Assembly: GCA_020796225.1 (NCBI GenBank)
Contig: CM036771.1
Location: forward strand, 25,526,176 to 25,590,175
DNA length: 64,000 nucleotides
Origin: Arion vulgaris
Taxonomy: Eukaryota; Mollusca; Gastropoda; Stylommatophora; Arionidae
Reading direction: 5' to 3'
Shown: positions 42,601-52,905 of the stretch, piece by piece
How the letters are laid out: every line of letters starts with the position of its first letter
Position numbering within the stretch: position 1 is the stretch's first letter
Notes under the pieces: model-generated
The model's database searches: none
The model's input: the letters and a program-made list of their open reading frames with translations, nothing else
Told to the model about the DNA's origin: nothing
Translations under genes and position numbers: made by a program

Positions 42601-45600
42601 GAAACTGACTAAAGATAAAGGATGTAAGTTTAATGCATTTGAAAATAGATGTCTGCAAAAAAATAATGAACATAAATGATAAAATGGGATGAATTCATGA
42701 GTGGTAATGAAATTGAAGAAATATCTGGTCAACCACTAGTAACAACTGTTACAAGAAAGAGAAGATGAAGATAAGATACGTTGCCATGCTCTGCAAGAGT
42801 TGAGAAATATCGGACTATTCCATAGAAGAGATTGAACAAGTTGCCCAGGATAAAGTGGTATGGAAAAATTGCTTGCTGATGCTGTTATGATACGAAAGAA
42901 ATACAGTATAAATAATAAGATAACAATTATCTTTGCCATGTGTTATATATATATATATATATTCATTCATCACTTCTGTATGACAGAGAAACAAGGACAC
43001 TTGAACAAGCAACTAGAAGATAAATTGCAGCATTGAGGGAGATGTTGATTTATAAAATTATTGGCCATATTTCATAAACACAGAAACAAACAAATGAAAA
43101 AGAGAAAAAAAAGTCAAGAATGAAAGAGGAAATTGTTGAAGATCAAACATAGACAGACATAGGAGACATGGGGAACACCAAAAAGTTGCAGATATTCATC
43201 AATAAATACCTGCGCAGGATACTCCATCTGCGATGATATGACAGGACTACAAACAGGGAACTCTGGACTAGAACAGGACAACAGGTGAAACAAGAGATAA
43301 GGAGCAGAAGGTGGCGATGGATAGGACACACACTGAGGAAACCCCTTTAGCATCACAAAACAGGCTCTCTGGTGGAACCCCCAAGGCAATAGAGGTAGGG
43401 GAGGACCCAGGAACACCTGGAGACGAGAGTTGGATACAAGTAAATGGGGAGAGAGTGGGGAGATCTGGAAAAGATGGGCTTGGAAGACTTTGGTTGCGGA
43501 CCTATGCTTCCCTAGGGACGAAGGGTGAAGAAGAAGAAACATAGACAGATTAAATATTGGACATAAAAAGACATGACACTTCTGGGAACTATACTGGGGT
43601 AGAAGGTAGACAGATAAGAGAAAGTACCAAAATTAGGGTTCTGTTTTCATACCATTAGGTATATTGAGGAATGCAGTGTTAGGGTCTGTAGTTTTCTTTA
43701 ACAAACAGCACATGATTGGTAATGTGGTCAATGTCAGGCCGCCAGACTTTACTACCCAATGTTTCTTAGGTATTCATCTGAGGGTTGGGTTTAAAAAAAA
43801 GTTCTGACTTCGTTAAGTCAGAAAAAACCCACTACCACTGTGGAATTGTATCCTGGGACCATATGCCTATGAAGCAAGTGCACTAACCTGGTTTTCAGAA
43901 AAGAGGATAACGGCTATATAATTGAGGGGGAAACGTTAAGAGATAGACAAAGAACAGTTAGACAGAACCATTGCAAGAGACAGAAAGTGTTGGACAACTA
44001 TTCCAGTCAATCTTCCATGTAGATATTCAATTAATCAACACATTTTCCTTTCCTCTTTCATTAGCATATGCTGAATAAAGAAGGGCCTTCATACATCAGT
44101 GCATGTGCTCCACCTACCAAACTACCAGAGAGACATTTCTGTGCTGTATGTGGGTATCCTTTTGACATTGAAATCATCTTTAAATGCTGTGTGAAATCTG
44201 TAATGCTGTGTGCATTCTAGTGAGAGTACAAGTGATGAGGATGTGTAGATTGACAAAAGTGCAGTAATAAACAGTCTACTTTTTTAGTAATTGTTTTATA
44301 TCAAGCACAAGAACATAGCATAACACAACATATTTATATTCTTCATTTCCCTGGACATGGACCAGCACCTTGTAGGGCCAGCAACAAAATCTCTCCATCA
44401 TGCTTAGTCAATCTCCGTGGGGATACCCATGACTGACTTACACTACGTATCTCCCTCCACCTTTTTTGTTCTCCATCAGATTGTCTCTGGTCTGCCCTTT
44501 CTTCATCTTCTCTCCATTGTCTACTGCATGGTAGTTCTCATGATAATTTCTGTATCATTTCTGAGTTCTTGTCCTGACAATCCCCAGCGTATGTTTTTTA
44601 TCACAGTGTGCATTTTCTCCACAGTGAGTATGGTCAGGAAGATTGAAACAGGCTTGACTCAGAGATAATGGTTTGAGTCACTAAGGAGGTCTAGGCTGGC
44701 AAAAATCACGTTTTACTTTTGTGCCAGGGCAGGCAGGTGTAAGGTGAAATGAACACGTTGATAGACTTGCAGGTATGGCTGCTGTAAAAAAACGAACAAG
44801 AAATGGACCAAGCTGATATTCTAAATTCCCTAAGGGAGAGAGGTTGGAGCACTTATGAACTAATATGTTCTATGTGCTGTAACGATGATCCAACAACTAA
44901 AACAAAACTCCTGATTGCACATATTGAGTTCTTGGTTACTGATTTTATTTCTCAGACACGTATGGAATGCTGACAGTTGAGACGTCTCTTTATATGTGGT
45001 TTTCCAGCATTCAGATCCATACAAACAGACTGAAATACTAATGTTCAAATTACTACAAATTACACCCACAAAATCACAATGATTTACAAGATAGTTATAC
45101 TAGAGAGAATGAAGGAATCTCAGTATATTTATTATATGTATATTCACAGCTAAAATTTGTTAACTGATCATTGTTTCAAGAAATGTGTCCTTAACTATTC
45201 GTAGCTTTCCTTCCAGTTACACATGTGTAATGTGTGGAGCTCGCTATTGTTGTATTCGTTGTTTGGGTACTCACCATGATACACGGTGAGTATATTTAGT
45301 TATGTAGGATTTTATTATGCTGACCTACAGAAAGCCAACTGGGACAGGGTGTCATGTAGTGGCATGATCTGATGACTTTATCTGTGATCTTCAGACTATC
45401 TAACCAGATGATATGGTACAATGGAGAGGTGGTCAGATAACTTTGTCACATGTATGTCTTTGGATTGTATAACTTGATGATGATGACCGAGTACGGTGGA
45501 GAGACAAGATCAGATTACTTGATTACCTATCAAGACCTAGAGTATGTATTCTTAGCACCCACACCCCTTTTTTTCTCATGTCACCATATATTCTAAAACA

Positions 45601-47969
45601 GACCCCCTCTCATGACTTGTCATCTTCTTTAAACGCTCCGTATTGTTAACCACTCTTTGTGATTTGTGTGTGATCTGAGTTTAAGAGCGGTCACACTTTG
45701 TGCCAGTTATGCGCCTAATAATAGGGCAGCACATCCAATTTCTGCTACACTTTATATTTAATAGGGTGGCTTCCCTAGGCTCCTACTCAGTCGCCTCTTA
45801 AGACATGCCTTGTAGGTCGCAGTGTTACTATTCTTTGCTCCAGCCTGCCCCTAGAGAACAGTATTACGATCCAGTCATCAACATTAAACACCAGCGTCTC
45901 CAGTCAACAAACTTTGCTTATCTTGGCAGCCTCCTATCCAGATCGGCAAACATAGATTCTGAGGTCAACAATAGGATATCCAAAGCCAGTGCTGCGTTCG
46001 GAAGGTTACGTGTCACTGTGTGGGAACGGAAGGGGATAAGCATAGTCACAAAGCTGAAAGTTTACCAGGCCATAGTGCTAACCACGTTGATGTACGCAAG
46101 CGAGACATGGACAGTGTATAGCAGACACGCAAGAAAATTAAACCATTTCCACACAAGCTGTCTACGCAGAATACTAAAAATAAACTGGCAGGACAAAATT
46201 CCAGACAACTAAGTCCTCACAAGAGCAAAGATCCCAGCGTCAACACCCTGTTGCAGAAGGCCCAAGTGAGATGGGTCGGTCACAATGCTTGAATGCCTGA
46301 TAAACGCATCCCAAAACAGTTGATGTATGGCGAGCTTGAAGGGGGCAGACGTTTAGCTGGTGGACAGAAAAACGCTTTAAAGACACTCTTAAAGTGTCTC
46401 TGAAATGCTTCGATATAGACAATACGTGCTGGGAATCCTTGCGCAAGATCGCCAAATGTGGCGCTGTAACAACAAAGAGGAACCCGAATAGCTGAGAATC
46501 ATCGTATTGTTGAGTCACAGAGAAAAGAGCAGCGCGAAAAGACAGAGCACACAACACGCACATGTCTAACCTTGATCATGTATGCCCCACCTGTGGTCGG
46601 GATTCTGTTCTAGGATTGGACTCTACAGTCACCTCCGCACACACCAGAGAGTGCAAAAGCACACGTCTGAGATTGTTGTCATCATCGCTTGCGATGGACG
46701 GCTATTATTATTCTTTGCTCCTTGCGAGCCCCAGCAACACACAAGCGTCTTGACATGTCAGAAAACATATATGATATCCTCTTTATGTTGACGACCGTTC
46801 TCTGTATGTTGATCAATTTCATTAGGTTAGAAAATTTGTTGCATTCTTCTGTAGAAACAATATCTCTATGGCCGCTAGAGATTTTACTGTCTTTTTGTTC
46901 TCTATGACTCACTTCCATATGTTAGTACTGGTTCTATGTAACTGGTGACCTTCAAACATCCATGATAACTTATTGGTATATTTTCTGGTCTATTCTGTTT
47001 CTTAATTCTGATCTTCATCTACCATCTTCTTCTGCATTCACCCGCTATGAATTCAGGCGTAGCCATGCTCCTGATGTGGCGCTTCTAATTTTTGCATGAA
47101 AGCCTGCTTACCGTTTTATTGGTTTCCTCGCCATATAGGTGGGCCATCTCTGACTCAGAGGTATCTACCATCTGATGCTACCAGAGTTCAAAATGATATC
47201 AATTATTTAACTTGTCATTCACTTTGATTGTGAATTTTGATGGAATGTTTTTTTTTTAAGATGGTCATAACTTCTGTCTTCTTACATTCATGTGTAGAAC
47301 TTTGTACTTTCTGTCCCCGGGCACATTAACTTGTTTCTGTAGATCAGCTTCATTAACTAGACAGTGTCATCGATGTGTTGCAAGTCATTTATTATGTTAG
47401 CCATCTCATCTATTGATCGAAAATGTTTTCACTGTACAGAGAGAATAGATTAGGAGATAATATGCAACTTTGCTGCCTAACTTCATTTCTGATTTACTGA
47501 AAAATTTCCTTCTGTTTAGCTTCTCTTATATCTGCTGTTTACTGTCAATATTTAACTCTTATTAGACCAGGGCAAAAGCCATGTTTTTACAAGCCATTTG
47601 TTGTTAGAATAAAATGCCCTTTAGTGTGGCTCCTGGTAAAAAGGCATCTAGCCAAATCCACATAGTGTGCTGTTTGGTCCACAAGGAGTTTAGCTAGCCC
47701 TATGGAAAAACCCTGATGATTCACTTTCTCAAATGTCTTGGGGTTTATAAAGCAGAAGTATAGATCTGTTTTTAAATTTTATGCTCTCTCTTTATTAGTG
47801 TGCTTATATATAGCATTGCTAGTGCCATTGCTTTCAACAACTAAATATCAATTTTGAAATTAGTATTTAGCCGTACCAAATATGGTTGTTTAAATTCTGA
47901 TAGTTGTTATGCAATCTCTGAAATTTTGTGTTTGTATATTTTTTCAGGTGTCTCAAGTGGACGGCATAA
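39617..47969 (+). CDS. ZNHIT1: ZNHIT1, HIT zinc-finger subunit of the SRCAP chromatin remodeller
   Basis: Six coding exons: 39617-39638, 40884-41060, 41845-41930, 44065-44153, 45205-45285 and 47948-47969 (TAA). They join to 158 residues, close to the roughly 154 of vertebrate ZNHIT1. The N-terminus has the family's [15 protein letters not shown] and [15 protein letters not shown] stretch. The middle has a KKKRKS basic patch and [14 protein letters not shown]. The C-terminal HIT finger has Cys121, Cys124, Cys132, Cys135, Cys140, Cys144, His148 and Cys153, and the chain ends TRCLKWTA. Known role: nuclear subunit of SRCAP (Swc6/Vps71 in yeast SWR1), needed for H2A.Z deposition. Introns 1, 2, 3 and 5 have normal GT-AG signals; intron 4 is U12-type. 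The start codon is in ATGGCGG context. It is expected to be housekeeping and shows no damage. Confidence 0.96.
40290..40430. repeat. Short interspersed repeat in ZNHIT1 intron 1
   Basis: The segment TTTTTATTTGCTTTG to ATCGCAAGTT and the following CAGACAGAA-containing part recurs at about 36230-36360. Class unknown. Confidence 0.5.
41270..41470 (+). mobile_element. LINE-R relic in ZNHIT1 intron 2
   Basis: It contains AGGCTCATCAATCAAAATC, ACTGGTACGGTCAGTCGCTG and GGAGCACCTATGGACATGTC, matching 18855-18970. It is the former 3' Cys-knuckle region of LINE-R. Confidence 0.65.
42120..42410 (+). mobile_element. LINE-T fragments in ZNHIT1 intron 3
   Basis: It reads as a broken LINE C-terminus (RNNRLNWFGHVSRLPQ-like with frameshifts, then RPRGRPCK). 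A second scrap of the 31330-type family follows at 42690-42900. An (AT)n microsatellite lies at 42944-42962. Confidence 0.6.
43230..43545 (+). mobile_element. LINE-T 3' end in ZNHIT1 intron 3
   Basis: It encodes [27 protein letters not shown] and a [14 protein letters not shown] end with a short GAA-type tail. It is the best copy of the 35810 family. Confidence 0.75.
43630..43900. repeat. Interspersed repeat, copy without the MITE
   Basis: The segment 43640-43790 parallels 1585-1860 (CATTAGGTATATTGAGG to AGTGTTAGG, GGTCAATGTCAGGCCGCCAG). A minus tRNA-like remnant lies at 43840-43895. At the point where 1605-1750 carries a TTAA MITE this copy is uninterrupted. Confidence 0.65.
44400..44640 (-). 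mobile_element. LINE-T fragment in the U12 intron
   Basis: Related to 27960-28190 (CATGACTGACTTACACTAC, CATGATAATTTCTGTATCA). On minus it reads as a LINE C-terminal tail with stops. Confidence 0.55.
44590..44840 (+). mobile_element. LINE-R relic in the U12 intron
   Basis: It contains GGTCTAGGCTGGCAAAAAT, TTGTGCCAGGGCAGGCAGG and ATAGACTTGCAGGTATGGCT, shared with 57520-57615. It is a decayed RNase H Pro-Gly-His region. Confidence 0.6.
44880..45062 (-). mobile_element. LINE reverse-transcriptase scrap in the U12 intron
   Basis: The minus translation gives [20 protein letters not shown], the LYGSE-W block that follows the RT domain in many LINEs. Confidence 0.7.
45625..45837 (+). repeat. R1 interspersed repeat, truncated by LINE-Z
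   Basis: Copy of R1 from about CTCCGTATTGTTAACCACTC through GTTATGCGCCTAATAATAGG to CATGCCTTGTAGGTCGCAGT. It stops where the LINE-Z fragment begins at about 45838. R1 sequence (GCTCCTTGCGAGCCCCAGC) resumes at 46715, showing that LINE-Z inserted into R1. Confidence 0.75.
45838..46712 (+). pseudogene. LINE-Z: RT C-terminus plus C2H2-type finger, inserted in R1
   Basis: 5'-truncated element. The start encodes the end of a reverse transcriptase ([50 protein letters not shown]) and then frameshifts. Near 46570-46660 two frames together carry HVCPTCGRD and [11 protein letters not shown], a C2H2-like zinc finger. The tail is (TTA)n at about 46700-46712. It lies in intron 5 of ZNHIT1, in the same direction. 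Copies of its 3' end are at 16150-16560 (+) and 50095-50660 (-). Confidence 0.85.
46713..47947. other. ZNHIT1 intron 5, remainder
   Basis: After the R1 remnant no gene is seen. The segment 46980-47800 reads as very old, unassignable LINE-like sequence on minus. The intron ends in a good acceptor TATATTTTTTCAG. Confidence 0.45.
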
Positions 47970-48390
47970 CTACAATCTGTACATTTATACTGCACCGCTA
48001 CAACTCCAGGTTGCCATGGTGAAACATTAGATGATAGTGCAGTCTCTTTGATCTGTCAGCCTTGTGATACTATCAAATACCTGTTTCAACTATTGAAAGA
48101 GATATAAGTGTTTGTTACCAAATATTGGTTAGCTACATAGCACCATGTGAATACCACACTTTGCTGGCCATTGGTAAACATGTTCATAGGTCTTCTCAAC
48201 AAACAAAACACTACTACAATTTGTATTAGCCATTTTCTGCTTGTGTATCAGTTATGATGGAATATAAATCATTAATGTCCACTGGATGCTATGCTGGGAA
48301 GATATTCTTCATCGGTATTGTTAGCACATACATGCCATGATGGGAATGACCTGTGAACAGCAGCCCGACCTGCAACATCAAAAGCATCTA

Positions 48391-48566
48391 TTTTTTTTTT
48401 CTGATCCAGAAACATGTGAGCTTTCAGCTCTTCAGTTCGGTACCATGAACACCGTAAATATGGAGAACCTGCGGCTTTTCTGCCAGCCCGCGGAATTTAA
48501 CCGCACTCACAAGGGTGCTTGTCTCCCGTCGTCCAGCGCACTACGAACACGCTGGGCAGGCGGGCA
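48391..48566 (-). mobile_element. SINE-A copy 5, downstream of ZNHIT1
   Basis: Flanked by AAAAGCATCTA (48380-48390) and AAAAGCACCTA (48569-48579), a target duplication with one change. It lies 0.4 kb after the ZNHIT1 stop codon, so it is probably in the 3' UTR. Confidence 0.87.
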
Positions 48567-48659
48567 AAAAAAGCACCTATAAAGTCACGGTGTTGGAGAT
48601 GGATTCGAGGGACATTCTGCAGTGGCTTAGCAACACTGCTTCTTGGATTTTTAGTTAAA

Positions 48660-48730
48660 CTTTGATTTGTGATGAAGCAGTTAAACTGTTGTCTTGTACT
48701 TCAAAGGTCTTTGGTTCAAAACCGGGCCAA
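48660..48730 (+). mobile_element. tRNA-like SINE head, weak
   Basis: AAGCAGTTAAACTG and TTTGGTTCAAAACCGGG have A- and B-box-like spacing. It is not a functional tRNA. Confidence 0.4.
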
Positions 48731-49176
48731 TGCCACTTAGTTCACATGTGCATTTTTTCCAGAGATCCCTAGGATAGTTACTGGAGCTACAAAGTTCTTG
48801 TAATACTCTCGGCAGGTGGCATACCATGTGAACTAAGCCATATGGGAAACATGGTTACAATGAAGTGCATCATTAACCTTTTAATATCTGTTGAATGAGG
48901 ATGCTGCAATTGATTCAATATTTTGATTAAAACATTGCACAAGTAGAACACCTGCATGTCAAAATAAGGAGTATGTTTAACCATCAGCATGTATTCTCGC
49001 CATCATCTGCTGAGGGAGACTGAGCTGCTATTGTGCCTGTTAAATAACAGATGCATTCACTTTCTGATGTTCTGTGCAATGTTTGATGGTCTATGAAATG
49101 TCAGCAAACTTAAATGTACATGTGACACAGTCAGACTTATCTGTTATGAGTCATCACTAACATTATCATTGTATTA

Positions 49177-49182
49177 AATAAA
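49177..49182 (+). terminator. Candidate ZNHIT1 polyadenylation signal
   Basis: AATAAA about 1.2 kb after the stop codon, followed within 40 nt by a GT/T-rich stretch (TGATCTATTTC, ATTTGTTTTCATTTTG). It is the best-looking signal before the next repeats. Not proven. Confidence 0.4.
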
Positions 49183-49397
49183 ATGTGATCTATTTCTATT
49201 GACATATTTGTTTTCATTTTGTAAGACAAACAAATAATTTGTACAAATATTTCAAGTGAACAAATGCAGGAATAAATTCCAATTTCTCTTCTTTCTTTCT
49301 TGAACAATTCAACAATTGAAAATAACTGTACTTTGCAAGGCTATATATAAGATAAGGAAGAAAAAATAATGAACTCTTACATTTATAGAATAACATC

Positions 49398-49548
49398 TAA
49401 AGTTCTTACATAATCTGATATACATACATAAATTAAAGTTCTTACATAATCTGATATACATAAATAAACTAAAGTTCTTACATAATCTGATATACATACA
49501 TAAACTAAAGTTCTTACATAATCTGATATACATACATAAACTAAAGTT
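49398..49548. repeat. 36-bp repeat, about four copies
   Basis: The unit is AAAGTTCTTACATAATCTGA then TATACATACATAAACT, with one ATAAATAA variant. Confidence 0.95.
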
Positions 49549-49591
49549 TCAAGAAATTATTTGACATCTAAGTGTTTAGATCAATGAAATC

Positions 49592-49661
49592 ATAGTTCAT
49601 GTATCATTGAATTACACACACAATAATATTTGTTACAGTAATTCAATGATACATGAACTAT
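49592..49661. ncRNA. Perfect 24-bp hairpin with 22-nt loop
   Basis: Arm 1 (49592-49615) begins ATAGTTCATGTATC and arm 2 (49638-49661) is its exact reverse complement. The loop is ACACACAATAATATTTGTTA plus CA. Pairing stops abruptly at both ends. The size would suit a short foldback RNA, but perfect pairing with no bulges and no longer basal stem is atypical of animal microRNA precursors. A foldback repeat is equally possible. Confidence 0.35.
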
Positions 49662-49732
49662 TGCTTACTGCTTAAAGTAACGTTTGAAATGTTAGAGCTA
49701 TCAGCTAATCACATGAAATACTAGTTATTAAC

Positions 49733-50069
49733 TTAACCCTTTCGCTGCTACATACTTTCCGAAGACGGATCTAAAAATAGCTACTCTTTGTTTCTAGGTC
49801 ACAAACGTGAATGTAAGCCCATAGCAATGACTAGAAATGTTATAGTTTAGTCGTCGGATCACCATCATTGCACGTCGAATAAATTAGTCCATAAGTGCTC
49901 CGATCTCTCCCTAAGTATGTCCATCAGCGTGTGGCGACTAACGACTAGAAATGTATAACGTGTTACACGTCTTTAGCCCACAGAGGAGATATAACAGATG
50001 TGTTAATGCGTCTTTAGCAGTGAATAATGGAGAAACGTCTATACACATCATTAGCAACTAAAGGGTTAA
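49733..50069. mobile_element. piggyBac-type MITE with TTAA on both sides
   Basis: It begins TTAACCCTTTCGCTGCTAC and ends TTAGCAACTAAAGGGTTAA. The terminal inverted repeat CCCTTT(C/A)GcTGCTA is about 13 bp, with an intact TTAA at each end. It has no coding capacity. Confidence 0.85.
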
Positions 50070-50094
50070 TAGTTAAAGTGTTTACAAGCATGTG

Positions 50095-50665
50095 ATAATA
50101 GCCAGACATTGCAAGCGATGATGACAACAGCTTCAGATGTGTGCTGCTACACCTCTCTTGTGTGTGATGAGTCCAATCCTCGAACACAATCTCCTACCAC
50201 AGGAGTGACATACATGATCACGTTTAGATATGTGGGTGTAGTGTTCTGTCTTTTCGTGCTCTCTCTACACCGTAACAGTTCTCAGCTACGTGTTTCTATT
50301 GTGTTGTTACAGCACCACATTTGGCAATCTTGCGCAAGGGATTCCCATCACATGGTCGCTATATCAAAGTGTTTTAGAGACACGTTAAGTATGTTTTTAA
50401 CACTTTTTAATCCACAAACTGATCGTATGCCTTTCAAGCTCATCATACATCAACTGTTTTAGGATGTGTTTATCAGGCATCCTAGCAACAGGACCCATCT
50501 CACTTGGTCCTTCTGCAACAGGGTGTTGATGCTTGGGATCTTTGCTCTTATGAGGACTTCTGGAATTTTGTCCTGCCAGTTTATTTTTAGTCTGCATAAA
50601 CAACTTGTGTGGATGTGATTTACCTTTCATGTGTGTCTGCTGTACACTGTCCATGGCATGTACTG
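50095..50665 (-). mobile_element. LINE-Z 3' end, decayed
   Basis: On minus it mirrors 46200-46700: TGCCTGATAAACACATCC, GATGTATGATGAGCTTG, GCCAAATGTGGTGC, then the finger region and GTCATCATCGCTTGCAATG at 50108-50126. Confidence 0.75.
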
Positions 50666-50759
50666 ACTTTTCAAATTGTCAAATCAAGTTGATCTAATGT
50701 GTGCAGATGTCAGGAGAACTGAACTAAACTGGCATATCAAATGTTACACTATAACAATA

Positions 50760-50985
50760 CCTCTCGTACGTTATAGTTACATATAGCCTGCAAGTAATTT
50801 CTCCATACCGCTCTATCCTGGACAACTCGCTCAATCTCCTCCATGGAACTGAGACCAATATTTCTTGCCTCTCCAGAAAGTTTGTTTCAGGGTCTCCTTA
50901 GGTCGTCCTCTCTTTCTTGAACCCTTTGCATCCCACTTCAATGCCTGCTTTGATATTCGTTGATCATTTATCCACTATAACAAGA
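50760..50985 (-). mobile_element. LINE-T C-terminal scrap
   Basis: On minus, CTCCATGGAGGAGATTGAGC, GAGTTGTCCAGGATAGAGCG and ATGGAGAAATTACTTGCAGG encode the EIERVVQDRAVWRNYLQA LINE end. Confidence 0.65.
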
Positions 50986-50990
50986 CTAAC

Positions 50991-51066
50991 TTTTTTTTTT
51001 CGATCCAGAAGCACTTGAGCTTTCAGCTCTTCAACTCAGTGCCATGGACATCGTAACCCTTCTGTA
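50991..51066 (-). mobile_element. SINE-A, truncated copy 6
   Basis: Only the 3' part of the family (from the CATGGACATCGTAACCC region to the A-rich end) is present; the tRNA-like head is missing. Confidence 0.75.
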
Positions 51067-51289
51067 CCATGAAGACCCATAACCCTAGAGGTATATAACA
51101 AGAAGACCCTTTCATGGAACCCACAGGGAAAGAGATTGGTAGTCAGAGATTAACAATATACATAAAAGATAGGAAGACTTGGCATGAGCTTGTTGTGGGT
51201 ATGTCCCTAACAGGGTTGAAACAGCACAAGAGGGAAAGGGTCTAAAGAATTATTTTGTTTCCCCAATATGAATTTGACCCAATACACAA

Positions 51290-51597
51290 ATAAGACAAGA
51301 GACCAAGCAAGAAAATGTATCAAATTTTATAAGAAAGCGCGCTGGAACTACATCGGCCACACACTTAGAATGGATGAGAGAAGACTCCTTACCAATCCCT
51401 CATATGGACACCAGAGGGAAAAAGAAAACGAGGAAGACCAAGAGAGACTCTGCGTAGAACCATCACCAGAGAAGGCTCAACGATGGGCCTAGTAAACATT
51501 AAAGACTTAAAACAAATAGCAACGAACCGAGAGACATGGAGAGCTATGACCTCTGCCCACAGGCCCAAGAGGAAAGACTAACTAACTAACTAATATG
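51290..51597 (+). mobile_element. LINE-T 3' end with (CTAA)n tail
   Basis: It encodes WNYIGHTLRMDERRL, then KRKRGRPRETLRR and LKQIATNRETWRAMTSA in a second frame. It ends in an ACTAACTAACTAACTAA microsatellite. Frameshifted and 5' truncated. Confidence 0.8.
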
Positions 51598-51724
51598 AAT
51601 TCAGGCATTTTCGTATTAAATTCAACTGATTTCATCAGTGTTCCTTGCCATTAAGGCAAGCATTGCTTCAGGGGTAATTGTAATATTTCCTGTAGCCCAA
51701 CAGCGTTCGGTATGCTCACAGGAG

Positions 51725-51850
51725 GGTGGTATAATTAAGTTTTATTCCCAGTGACCCACTAAAATTGATATTGAATCCATCCAGCGATATAAGGAGCTTA
51801 GAATTACACTTTGTACAAGCAGAACTGAAGGGGAAGAATTAAGAGTATTT
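51725..51850 (+). mobile_element. LINE-R scrap
   Basis: GACCCACTAAAATTGATATTG and AATCCATCCAGCGATATAAG match the D-x-K-I-D-V-E-S-I-K-R region of 33170-33260. Confidence 0.6.
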
Positions 51851-52086
51851 AGCTAGAGCAGCCACGAGAGCCAACAGTTCAAATGTGAAATATAGAAACA
51901 CGAAGTAGCTTTACAAATCACAAGAATACAAAGTGATGTTTCGACCTAAATACTTTAGTTCGTGTTTTTCATATTTCATTTATGGTACATTTTGACTGGT
52001 CTTCCTTATTGATTAGACCACTCTAAACTATTGACCAAAATATTAAAGCTCTCCAGTTCTTTCTCAATAGGAGAACTAATCCACTT

Positions 52087-52905
52087 GTGTCAACTTCTGC
52101 TCTCCTTTGTCTTGCGGAACTAGTTCTCACTCTTAACTCCTTTCAGTTTAATAACCAATTCTTTGAGCAGATCAGTGGGGTTGCCATGGGTACTAAAATG
52201 GGACCTAGTTATGCTTGTTTATTCATGGGTTATCTTGAACACCTAGTATGGACTACATATGATGGCCCCTTCCGTCTGTCTATCACAGATACATTGATGA
52301 CTGTATTGGCACTACTGATATGCCTGAAGCCGATTTGTCACGCTTCATTAATTTCATTAATGTTTTCAACCCTTCTATTCGCTTTACTTCTCACATCTCC
52401 ACTACTTGTGTCAACTTTCTTGACATTACTATCACCATACGCCTATCCACTATCACTACATCAGTATATTACAAGCCTACTGATGCACATAGTTTTCTCC
52501 TTCATACTTCTTCCCATCCCTGGGCTTGTCATGACTCTTTGCCATTCTCGCAGCTCTTGCGCCTTCGTCGCTTTGTAGCGAGGACGATGATTTTCTTGAG
52601 AGAGCTCGCGATATGCTTGATTTCTTTCACAGGCGCCTATACCCGGAGATGTGCTTGTCTTGGCTATCCATCGAGTTCAGAAAATCACTCACCAGTAGGC
52701 CCTTACCAGCCAGCATAGGACTACTAACTCTGACAGAGTAAAACTTATCTTAACTTTCCACCCCCATAGTTCACTGGTGAAAAACGTTTTATTCCGTCAT
52801 CTGTCTATCCTTAAGTCAGATCCTGAGACCCGCTCTGTCTTCCCCAACTATCCTTTGGTGGCTTACAGGCGGGACAGAAGTCTTAAGGATATGTTGGTAC
52901 ACAGT
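52087..52905 (+). pseudogene. Penelope-like reverse transcriptase, C-terminal half
   Basis: Reading across three frames: QISGVAMGTKMGPSYACLFM (RT block), then RYIDDCIG (catalytic YIDD), FLDITI, TSVYYKPTDAHSFL, SLPFSQLLRLRR and FHRRLYPEMCL, ending RSLKDMLVHS near 52905. This order is diagnostic of Penelope-like RT, relatives of telomerase. The N-terminal finger region is absent and there are frameshifts near 52275 and 52560, so it is inactive. Confidence 0.9.

Larger units (their letters stand above)
44154..45204 (+). other. ZNHIT1: U12-type (minor) intron of ZNHIT1
   Basis: The 5' splice site at 44154 is GTATCCTTTT, exactly the U12 consensus (GTATCCTTT). A perfect U12 branch site TCCTTAAC is at 45188-45195, with its adenosine 10 nt before the AG at 45203-45204. 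Splicing there joins GG + C and gives CGFPSSYTC, the conserved spacing of the HIT finger. The U2-looking AG at 45215-45216 would delete four residues (FPSS). Confidence 0.93.

Noticed and set aside
45211..45216. TTCCAG as acceptor of ZNHIT1 intron 4
   Set aside because: Would delete four conserved residues and break zinc-finger spacing; the TAG 12 nt upstream fits the U12 branch site and the family.
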